Position numbers and translations under genes: made by a program
Shown here: positions 51,057 to 61,967 of the stretch, one piece after another
How positions within the stretch are numbered: the first letter of the stretch is position 1
Layout of the letters: each line of letters opens with the position of its first letter
NCBI GenBank assembly: GCA_036850595.1
Contig: CM072152.1
Coordinates: forward strand, 10,001,640 to 10,065,639
Direction of reading: 5' to 3'
Length of the DNA: 64,000 nucleotides
From: Rhyacichthys aspro
Taxonomy: Eukaryota > Chordata > Actinopteri > Gobiiformes > Rhyacichthyidae
The notes under the pieces: model-generated
Told to the model about the DNA's origin: nothing
The model's input: the letters and a program-made list of their open reading frames with translations, nothing else
The model's database searches: none

Positions 51057-53215
51057 GTGAGTGGCATGTTGAATGACGCATGTAGCGCAGATATGATGAT
51101 AATAAATTTACAGTCTTTTTGTGTTTTCAAAGTGACAGGCAAGTGATTATCCATCAACTCTGTTTAAATGGATCTAGACATTTTAATAAGTAAACCAGTT
51201 TAATAAGGTTTTGATTTGCAGCGGTGAAATGATGATGAGCATTGGAATTTCCATGCAGATAAGAGCAAAAACATTATAATAAAACAAGATGAATGAGGGT
51301 CCTAGAGTTACTCTATAGGGGTCTGCATTTTGCCATTTTAGCCAATGCTGCTGATGTAATGCTTATAGATGAAGTTTGTGAAGTTAAAGTGTGAAGTCAT
51401 TTGTGCCTTGGGGTGATGAAGCGGTGTCTCTGATGACTGTTGTGGTTATTACAGCAGCTGGTTTGCCTCATCAGAAAAGCAATTAGAGCGGATAAAATCC
51501 ATGATGTGATAAATTGAATGTTACATGTTCCATATTTCCATTCACGTAAAAACCTAAGACTCTATGGTCAAATGATATTGCAGAGCAGTCAGTTTTTATA
51601 CCAGTGCCACTCAGGCGGTGACTTGACACTGGCCTTGATCCAATTTGACTGGCTGCTCAGCCGACTATAGGCAGCTTGTGGGTAATGCTGAAAAGCCCAT
51701 AGACACTATCTGGATTGCTTAGCAACAATAATCTCTCAGTGTATAGCACACAGACCCCTGCTTTGTGCTTTGCCTACCTTTAGCCATAAATCCTGGCCAG
51801 TTAAAATCAGACAGGAACACACCTGTAGGAATGTGTTGTCTGTAGTGTGCACTGTGAGGGAATGAGGATGAGGTTGTATCGGGATTTCATTGTGAGACGC
51901 ACACAGACATTTGGTTCCATGTTGAAAGCGATAGTCACAGCTGAGATGACAATTCGTTGTCTATTGTTCAGATCTCATGTCTTAGCAGCAGGAGAAAAAT
52001 TCAGGGAATTCAGTTTTCTCCATGAGCCCTGTTGTTAGTGGCTGTCTGCTCGTTCTTTTATCGGAGGAGATAAAATAACTCTTTGGACCTCTTTGAACAC
52101 AGGACTGTAATGATGCCATATCCACACAAACACACACCGGGTTTGTTTTCTCTGTGTACTTTGTCTCTATGCACTGTTATTATAGGCCTACACTGAGCTC
52201 TTTCCCTACTGGACGAGTTACATGATGCCTTCTATCTTTGCCAAATCATTTCTTCATTCGATGACATTCTCTGTAAGGTGCCACTTAATTTATTATTCAA
52301 TTGTACAATTATTTGTATTTACCGGTGTGTTAAAAACTGATCACACTTTACTGTTTGTCTTCAAAATGCAGTGCAGAACAGAACAGAATAAAATATTTTC
52401 ATGGCACAGGCTCTCTCTGATATTGTCAGTGTCCTTCTTTAGTGCTCTCTGCTGGCAGTCACAGCCAGATGGAGAAATGTCTCAGTCCCCACCGACTACA
52501 CTGAAGACTTAATCCTGTTCCAGTAATTTTGTATTGTGTGACAAAGAAGTTCTTTTTGAGCTCCAGATTAAGCCTGTCTGAATAATATATAGAAGATAAA
52601 GGGTCACATACTGAGAGGTGAGTGTAAAAAATGATGTTGTCTTCATTCTTCTGGCACATTTTCCAGATTCTTCTCACTGACACTAAATTATCTAGTAAAA
52701 AACTCTTACTCATGTTGAACATTTGCAGTGTGAAAAAAGTCTTTCACTCGGGACTGCAGCTGGGACAGATAGATCAGGCTCAGACGAGGTTGACAGCAGT
52801 GGATATTGCTGTGCGTTTAGAGAGTGAGACCGAGGTGGCTGTATGACACACTGCTGCAAAACGACATTTTTGCCCCAAACATCTACCCACAGTATTGGCA
52901 CAGTCCAAAATGATATTGGGATGCGTTTACTGTTGCGATATAATGACATTGGCAATATTGTTACTTCCTTACAAACAGGTTCTGGTTGTGCTTTGGCTGT
53001 TGCCCGGCCTCACTGTCATCTCAGGCAGCTGGCACAGTTTAGATTATTTTAGAAGAAAAATAACAACAGCACATTGCAGTTTAACATTTGAAAAGCTTAA
53101 TGAGACATCATCACTTTCATTCAAATTCAAGGTATTTATCATACTTAATAAAGCAGTCCTCGAGTTATTATTTTACAGTTTTTTATGTTTCATTTGTGTC
53201 TCCTTTCTGCATTAG
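51057..53215 (+). other. syt2: Probable syt2 5' intron
   Basis: About 2.2 kb of AT-rich sequence with no gene recognised. It ends in the acceptor CTGCATTAG in front of the exon carrying the syt2 start codon. Confidence 0.45.
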
Positions 53216-53239
53216 GGAAGCTGCGCCTAGTTTTTGACA

Positions 53240-56200
53240 ATGAAGTTCAACTTGTTCAGAAAAGCCCAGGCGGTGGCGGCTCCTGAACCCACTGGGGTCA
53301 CCACTGAAGCCATGGCCCCCACACCAGGCGTCATCTCCACTACAGCAGAGTCCAGCCCTGGCTCCAACAACACCGAGATCAACAAGAATGACATGTTCGA
53401 GGAAATCAAAAGCAAATTCTTGAATGAAATTGATAAAATCCCATGTAAGTTATGCTTTTATTGCCCTTTTATGGACAACGTATACATTTATAAATAATAT
53501 CAGTCACTTTCTTCTTCTTTTTTAGTGCCTCCCTGGGCTTTGATTGCCATCGCTGTCGTGGCTGCTCTGCTCATCCTGACCTGCTGCTTCTGCATCATCA
53601 AGAAGTGCTGCTGCAAGAAGAAGAAGAAGAAAGGCAAGAAGGGCAAGGATGGCATGAACATGAAGAACATGCAGGGTGGCGAGGTATGACGCCTCGTGCT
53701 TCCTTCACGCTCAAAGTCTGGGTAACATTTGTTTTGGCATGCTCACTGCTATTTCCAGTTTATTATGCAAACCTTTACCATTCTGTTACACACTGTTGTT
53801 TCAGCACTCTAAAATAACCTGGTTTGATCTTTCACCACCAGCAGCTCTTTTAGGCCCGACCAGGAAGGACACAAGGAGAGCCCTCTTCCCTCCATTTACT
53901 TGATGTCATTGTTGTGGTGGTTTAAATGTGTGACGTATCCCATTGTGGCGTCTGGTGAAAAATGACACGCTTTGCAACTGTACGGCAATGAATAATGACT
54001 ACTATAGAGTGATTTTTTATTTATTTATTTTTACCCCTGACAAGTCTCAAGCAGGATAAAGCATGCATTTTATAATTAAAGATAACAGATGAGGGCATGT
54101 GGAACAGAGGAGTACCGGGAGATTTGGTCAAAACAGAGAATAAATATTGGAAAAATCAAGTGATTTATTTGAGGCCTAATCAAGTGACATCAGCATGGAC
54201 CAGCCTGAGCTGCAGTGACAGTTAATTAAAGCGATCAATTCTTGGTGCAGAAAGTGACTTATTGCTGAGTGGAAGTGGGTCTGCAGCTGGTGGCAGGCGT
54301 GTCATTTCTCAGTCGAACTGTGCTGGTGGTGTTCACTGCCTCTCTTTGTAGTGTGTTTGGTGTCTTGTGAGTTGAATCTCTCCCTCTCTCTGCTCTCCTC
54401 CTTTTTTTCCCCCCGGCTTTGTGTCTGTCTTGTGTGTGCCTCGTGTTTCTTGACTGTGGTGGACGTCGCTCTACGGTAGGTGGACAGCTCCCACTGCTCT
54501 CTGGCCCCTCTGGGCGGAGGGGGGTTTGATGGAATGAAACTCGTAGCTTCCTTGGCTTTTTTTTTTTTTTGATTTCACCTTTTTAGTCCCTTCACAACTT
54601 GATTTGGTTATGACAGCTTGAGAATGTAGCAATGGAAAGCTATGATGTGCTCCATAAACCCCAGAGAGGAGAGTCTAACCTTCTAACACATTGTCCTGGG
54701 ACAATGTAACTGTAACATGCCAATATGGAAAGTATTGGATTGAGAGTTGATATGCAAGACACTTTAACACTATTAATATGTGCATGAGATAAAGGGCAGG
54801 GCTAGCTAATTGGGAAAATGATGACTTCTGATGATGAGCCAAAGTCATACAAATCTTTCATTGAAAAACTCATACAGACACATCATTTTGGACGCCCCCA
54901 AACGACAAATGACAAATGACATCTCAAAGTCAAACTCACTGTGACAATTTAATTTAGAAACTGCACAAGAAAGCTACACAATCACTGTTCTTCTTTCAAA
55001 TAGCTTGCTGTGCCCTTTAATCTTGAACCATTTGTTGTAATAATGGTGAGCTGAGAGAAAAGTATTTTTGGTGCCACATGAATTAAGAGGTGAGGCAAGG
55101 CATGCAGATGACTTCTTAGCTGAAAGACTCTCAGATATTTAAGTATACATGAAGTCCCAGTTTAGTTAGTTAGTCTGAAAGACCTCTTATTTGCATTTTT
55201 AGTATGCACTGGCATTGGCTGTTGTGAGCTAGTTCCGTAGGGGTCTCACACAGGGAGTAATGTATCTCATTTGGTGAACTCACATTTCTCATGAACTCCA
55301 AACCTGAAGTAACTGAAATCTCGTTGCATTTCTACCCCTCTTAGTGGAACTAGCATGCACCCACTGGCTGTCACTGTAATGCACCAGCATGTTGACGGAA
55401 ATGCTTAGTATAAAAACAATAATGGCCCGAGGTGTGTAGATTTTAAGAAAACAAGTGCAGAGATGTATTTACGTGCTACCAATTCAGAGGCATCACTGTG
55501 TATGCGATAAACCAATTGTTTTGATAAAAGTAAAAGCCATCGGTGCAGGTAAGGCGTAACCAATAGAAACTGGAGCTCCAGTGTCTGTGGCATGCTGGCT
55601 GTTTTGGGGAGCCCATGTTCTAATCCATCACTGCCTGTCAGACAGTGACAGTGTGTGCGCTTTTATTTCACACAGAAACACCAGGACGATGATGAAGACG
55701 AGGGTGAGACCGGGCTCACGGAGGAGGAGAAGGAAGAAGAGGAGAAGGAGCAAGAGAAACTGGGGAAACTGCAGTACTCCATCGACTACGACTTTGAGAA
55801 TACAAAGGTTAATGTTTGTTTGATTTGATCTTGCAAAACTAAAGCAATTAACTTACAATTGTTCACTCTTCACCAGCGCAGACTGTTATTATACTAGTCT
55901 AACTGCATCACTGATCTACATTTTTGCCACATAGGTCGAATCATTTCTTTTCATTTCTTTTCTCCTTCCTCCAAACTCTCCGTCTGCCCTTTAACAGCTG
56001 ACCGTTGGCATTCTTCAAGCTGCAGACCTCATGTCAATGGACTCGGGTGGCACCTCGGATCCTTACGTTCGAGTCGTCCTCCTTCCTGAGAAGAAGAAGA
56101 AGTTTGACACCAAAGTTCACAAGAAAACACTCAACCCTGTCTTCAATGAGACATTTGTATTTAAGGTCTGCCTCTTGGCCTTTCAGTGTGTTTACGCCGC

Positions 56201-57987
56201 GCAGTTATTTCCTAAATATACAAGAGAGATGCACAAAAATACCCACCGCTGAAAAAAGGCTGCACTCTGCTACCTGTGTGTGATTGGAATAGAGGAGTGA
56301 GTTGTCAGGCTTCACTGGCCTGCAGCCTGCACACTGCTCTGCTGTCTTGCTTAATAAGGCCCTCAGAGGCTTTGGAAGTGGCACCAGGTCATGCAGCAGA
56401 TAGGAGCAGCATATGAAACTCTATTTACTCATTTCTTTCAAAAAGTTCAGCAGAGAAAAGCTATTAATTAAAGTATTGTAGCGTGTCTCCTAATTAAAGA
56501 TTAGAATCTGTGTTAGAATTTGACAGAAATGTTGAGTGCTAGGGCCTTTAAAGAACATGAAATGTATTTCTTAGCTTGTGGCGCCAGTTAGCAGCTTATT
56601 TTATGTGAATGTGTGGCATCCTCTTGGTAAATTTGATTAGAATTCTTAAAACCTCTCTGTGTTTATCAGATTCCCTACGAGGAGCTGGGCGGAAAGACGT
56701 TGTGCATGTCTGTCTACGACTACGACCGCTTTTCCAAACACGACGTGATCGGAGAGGTCAAGCTGCCCATGAACACCATCGACCTGGGACGGCCCATCGA
56801 GGAGTGGAGGGACCTGGAGAGCGCCGACCAGGAAGAGGTGGGTCACAAGTCAAACTGATGAAATGTCCTGTGATACATATTTGTCTTTTGTAGCCCAAAG
56901 CCTGGGACTTAGCTATGTGGGTAAAGGGTAACATTTAGAATCCATGCTTTGTCAGTGAGAATAGGCCTGTCATTTATGTTCAAATCTTGTTTGTTTTGGC
57001 TTTGTTTGTCATTTTTGATGTCTCTGTGGTCTCTGTTTGGCTTTGTGAGTCATTTTACTGTGTGTTTGTCGAATGATTAGCCCGAGAAACTTGGAGACAT
57101 CTGCATCTCCCTTCGTTATGTCCCCACCGCTGGCAAACTGACTGTCTGCATCCTGGAGGCGAAGAACTTGAAAAAGATGGATGCCTGTGGATTGTCAGGT
57201 AGACGGATGCTGATGTTATTATTAGATCCTGTTACAAACATTACATCTAGCAAGTGAGGATGAAAAACGTGAGAATAAAAAGGTGAATGCCTCTGCCTTT
57301 GCTGCTTCCTATAGATCCTTATGTAAAGATCCAGCTGCTGCAGGGAGGCAAGCGTCTGAAGAAAAAGAAGACCACAGTAAAGAAGAACACTTTAAACCCT
57401 TACTACAATGAATCCTTCAGCTTTGAAATCCCCCTTGAACAGATGCAGGTACAGTACTTTGTTAATGCACACTCATTCATAGGAATTCTGCTTGAATTAT
57501 GCTTTTAGTGGGTTAAGTAAGTATGAATGAATTAATTAATACCTTATTATATCTAGAGCCCTTCTGTTGCAAATTGAGTTATATCACTTTGCAACACAAG
57601 GCACTACAGAAAAGCTATCAGGAAATTTAGGCACATTATTTGTGTCAGAATCGTGGTGGTTAAGTGTACATTTCCGGACTATTTATCTGAAGGAAATGTT
57701 CTCTACCATATAAAGTAAAAGAAGAGCTGAGGAACTACATACATACGTAATGTTTCTTCTGTGCCTCACAGAAAATCTTGGTGGTAGTCACAGTGTTTGA
57801 TTACGACAAAATCGGTAAAAACGATGCCATTGGGAAGATCTTTGTGGGCAGCAAGGCGACTGGCTTAGGCCTGAAGCACTGGTCCGACATGTTGGCCAAC
57901 CCGCGAAGGCCCATCGCACAGTGGCACGCATTACAGCCAGAGGAGGACATCGATGGTCAGCTGGCAGCCTTGAATGCGAAGAAGTAA
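53240..57987 (+). CDS. syt2: Synaptotagmin 2 (syt2), 8 coding exons
   Basis: Synaptic vesicle Ca2+ sensor that triggers fast, synchronous transmitter release with SNAREs. Exons: 53240-53444, 53526-53683, 55676-55807, 55998-56165, 56670-56837, 57081-57198, 57315-57448, 57772-57987 (TAA). Total 1299 bp, 432 aa (human SYT2 419). Lumenal N-terminus (1-71) has an N-glycosylation sequon (NNT) and no signal peptide. The single TM at about 72-94 (PWALIAIAVVAALLIL) is followed by Cys and Lys clusters. An acidic linker precedes C2A and C2B. All ten Ca2+-type Asp positions checked are present: C2A D180, D186, D238, D240, D246; C2B D311, D317, D371, D373, D379. The C2B polybasic KRLKKKK and the AQWH motif are kept. 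Placing next to and convergent with ppp1r12b supports syt2 over syt1. Start: ATG 53240 in an exon beginning at 53216. Confidence 0.93.
53684..55675 (+). other. syt2: syt2 intron 2
   Basis: A 2-kb intron. It contains a strong pyrimidine tract at 54378-54415 and a T-run at 54558. An AG followed by an open frame at 54481 was considered as an exon and rejected. No other structure seen. Confidence 0.65.
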
Positions 57988-59460
57988 TGAGTATCACCAG
58001 CCACCTGCTAATGCACTAACCCAGAACTTCTACCCCTGCCTCCACTTTGCATGAAATACATGGCAATTTGTCATGAAACCTGCTCAGCAAAAAGAGACAT
58101 CTTAATATATCAGCTCTTTCATGGTAAAGTCAAACAGGCCTTTGTAAGCCTTGCATACCTTAGTGTGTGCTGAGTAGACTGTTGTTGAGTTTTACATGAC
58201 TGGCTCAGGAGAAATCAAGTCTTTCTTTCCTTTGAAGAAACTTAGAAACTGATTCTTAGGGTGCTGACACAGAATGAAAGTCTTGGTGAAGACTACGCTG
58301 GAAATAAAGCTTTAGTTTAGTTTATAGAGCATGCTTTACTTGCTTCCCTATTGCTCTGCATAACCCATGCCCAGTATTGTATTATGCTTGTAAATGTGTG
58401 CTATTACTTGCAATAGAGAGAACTGTAGTATTGGGATATTTCTTTCCCAGGGTCAGTTTATTTAAGCAAGAACATTCAACAAGAATTAATAAGGTCACAG
58501 TTAATGAATACAGAAAACCACTTGTTATAGTCTATTTTCCCAGCTTACATTTGGATTTCACACAAAACAAAGACTAATAAATGTCAGGGAAGAGTTCGTT
58601 ATTTGATGAGTTTGCTTGCTTTGTCTTGCCTTGGCGACATGTCTATGCATTTAGCTTCAACACACGTTTGCTGTGTCTTTAGACAGATGTAATGTATGAC
58701 AGGGTGCCTTTCCAGAAATGACACTTTGATAACTAGAGAACTGTACATATACAGCTTCCATATATTGTTTTTAGAGAGACTTAGGTAGATTTAAAAGTGA
58801 TAAAGGACACATAGACAACATCTGAAATCTGTCTAGGGCTGAAGTTGACCATTTGGATGTATGTCCTTACATACTGTATATGTGGATCAAGTAAGATTTA
58901 TCAAAGGCTAACCAATGATGTTCACTACAGCTATGCTTCCTGTCATTAAAACTGTGGTTTATCAAACAAAGTCAAATACACTAATAAGCAAGCTTTAAGG
59001 CATTTTATATAAAACTTATTTCCTTTTTAAGAGAATGTCAAAAAGCAGGTTTGAAAACATCAAGTGATACACAAAACTAGCCATTCAACATTCAACACAG
59101 TAACACAACTCAAAAACCATTGCTTAAACCAAATACAGCTGCAGAATGGAGGATGTATCACGCCTTGCAGTGTTTCATCTTGTCTGGCAGTGTTACATCT
59201 AAAAAAATATATGTTAGTACAGTGTTTAGAGAGAGAACTAACGCAAAAATAAAATGGATACGTTGCTGAAAGGACATTGGTCTATTGACACTACTACTTT
59301 TATTTTTTTATTATGCATTACGCTACTTTGTTAATAAGCTAAAGCATGTAATTACACGTTGTTGTAAATAGTAGCATGTTTAAAAGAGAAGAACCATAAT
59401 TCTATTGTGGATGTGTGTTTGTGTTCTCTGTCACTTTTGATAATAAAATGGTCTGAAAAA
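57988..59460 (+). other. syt2: Probable syt2 3'UTR
   Basis: Sequence after the stop codon has AATAAA signals near 58303 and at 59442-59447. The latter is followed by a GT-rich stretch, so the transcript probably ends near 59465. One Pumilio-type TGTAAATA lies at 59363-59370. No coding exon seen. Confidence 0.5.
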
Positions 59461-60970
59461 AGTATGCTCTGACTGAATAGTGTATGTATTTAGCTGATTA
59501 AGGGTGTGTTTGAAAATCTAACATTTGAATTTAAAAGAAAGGGGGCTTGCTTTGTACCATATGAGAGCACAGCTTGTGAGATCATTTTGCATGACTGTCT
59601 GAACCGTTGTCACCCCTTGTGTGTGTTTTGTCACATGTGATTTGTTGGGCTTGTATATACTGTATCCAGGGGTCTGGCTCCTCAGTCTGTCTCAGTGTAC
59701 CGCAAGTGTTTACTTCAATTACCTCCTGCCTGATGGCATCAGATTTCACTGGATATGACTTTTTATTCTGTGGTTCATTTAAATATATGACTTCATATTC
59801 ATCTCATTGCTGTTATATGAAACATTGTCTAATATACTTTTGAGCAATTGTGTGCATTGGTAATTCACATATGGGAGAGTAAATGAATATTGCAATAAGT
59901 AGTTACTGCTGGATTAATTTTGGAAATATTATTACTGCATAGTCAGTTTTTTTTAGCGCCGGTCTGCTAATTAGGCAATCAATAATCTTTTCATTTCAAA
60001 TGTCACAGCATTCTCAAGTTTCAATAATGAACTGCAGAAAATGATTAATGTTCTGCTGTTTTTATTTTCTTTGAACATTTACCTTACACAACATTTCTGC
60101 CTTTATCAGTGACTATATGCAGCACTATTGAGACTGAAGTAGCCAGCCGCAGTGGTGGAATAGATATTTTCATGTTCATGTTTTGTTCTTCTTCTGTTTA
60201 TTTAAAACGACTGATTAAAGACGAACACATTTTCCACATCTCTTGTTACAACCTAAACAGATGACCCACCTTTATATTCCGTCCATCACTGTGTTTATGA
60301 AGGGTTACTGCAATGCAGGCAACAAAATCCCAGTCTTCCAGGGTCCCTCAAGCTCTGTGACGCACAGAGCAGACCCAGACATTGAAGAGCAACATTCACA
60401 GTGCAATACTGCCGACTGATGTTTGGATAAAAGTAACTTGTATGTGGAGTAGATCCACTGCTCATCCTATTGTTAAGTCATTCATCATAAACATATTAGG
60501 CATTTATTTTATGTTTTTGTCTTGTTGTAGAGGCGTGTCAATACAGTAGTTGTGCCTTTTTGTGAACTGCATGACTTATTTACTTATTTTAAAGTAAATA
60601 TATGTTTTCCAGCAAATGAAAAAAGACCAAAACATGTACTCACTAAATGTACAGTAGATCACTCAAGGAAATTAGGACATCTGTGTGTTGTTCAACTGTA
60701 ATCATAGAAAAAATAAAGACTTTTTAAGTAGCTCTGTCACGTGTGCTGTGTAGGAGTGAACGTTTCCCTTTTTGGCCACTAGGTGACAGCATCCACAGAA
60801 TGACTTGTTGGTTTGTGGTGTGTTCATGGCTGTCGCTGCAGAACATGTGCTTTGTCTTAGGTTTACTCAGTAGTATTCACAACAGTAAAGCCTGAAAAGA
60901 TGTTTCTCTAAAGCAGAATTTAATGTTTAACTTTAGCACTTAATACAAATTTGTCACGGTAAAATCACTG
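59461..60970. other. Intergenic between convergent syt2 and ppp1r12b
   Basis: AT-rich, no gene recognised. A CTCF-like motif with one mismatch (CCACTAGGTGACAG) is at 60776-60789 on the plus strand. Confidence 0.5.
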
Positions 60971-61164
60971 ATTAATGACTTACCGCAGCAGATGTCGAGG
61001 AGACATTAATTTTCCACCTAAGAAGACATTGCCAGGTTTGTGTTAAATGTAGCTCAACATTGCTCAGAGCAGCTTTCACATTATGCACATGACAACTCTT
61101 TCCATGGGAACACGTCTTTGAAAATGTTAACCTTCCTCGGTTTTTTTTTTGGGTGGGAGTGTAT

Positions 61165-61967
61165 TTTATTTTTGCATACTTTGGCTGTGTTGATGCAAAT
61201 CGCATAAAATGTGGCCAGGTTGTGTATTTTGGTCTTTCATATGCCTTTTAAACTAAATAGCGCAACCTGTGTCCCTTTGGCATTTTTTGTGCCATTGACT
61301 TCCATTCAAAAAGCACTTTTTTTCAGTACATTACCATTGTGATTTGATTTCTGTTTTTTTTTTTCTGGTGTTGAAATCCCTTCATCTTTCCATAGCAGAC
61401 ATTAAAAACATTTTTGGTTTCCAAGGAACCCAGGTGGAGAAATTTGTCTGCAAGTGACTTGCACAAAAATAGAAAATTTATCAAAATAAATGTTTTATGA
61501 CACTTGGAAAATAATCCCCCCAAAATTCCAATTTGTGTATAAGGGATGGGGAAAAAAGTACTTTTTGGGTGTTTTGTGTGTGTGTTGTTGTTTTTTCCCC
61601 ACAAAAAGACTATAATCATTAAAACTGGCATTTAAGGATTTAAAAATTCAGAAAATTCTGAAGTCTATATGGCAATGTCTAAAAGAGCATTTTTTGTGAC
61701 TCAAGTGGAGCACAAAATGAAGGGACCCCCAAGGGTTATGTCCTCTTATGTACAGACTACTTTAACTTGAGTGGAAGGAGAGTAGAAACACATGTAAACT
61801 CATCAAACATATGACTTTATGTGAAAAGATACATATTATTTAATACAGCTTCAGTGTAGATTTGTGTCATTACAATATATACAGTATAAATATTAAAACA
61901 TCACTCTAAACAAAATGTTGTAGGCCTATACCACATTTAGTATACAGTTTGTCACAGTAGTTCTGTC
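61165..61967 (-). other. ppp1r12b: Probable ppp1r12b 3'UTR
   Basis: Minus-strand sequence downstream of the ppp1r12b stop codon. An AATAAA on the minus strand at 61165-61170 would give a 3'UTR of about 0.8 kb. Inferred. Confidence 0.4.

Noticed and set aside
54481..54560. Possible extra syt2 exon after an AG with a long upstream pyrimidine tract
   Set aside because: The frame (VDSSHCSLAPLGGGG...) is not found in synaptotagmins, no proper donor follows, and exons 2 and 3 join in phase 0 to give the expected linker.
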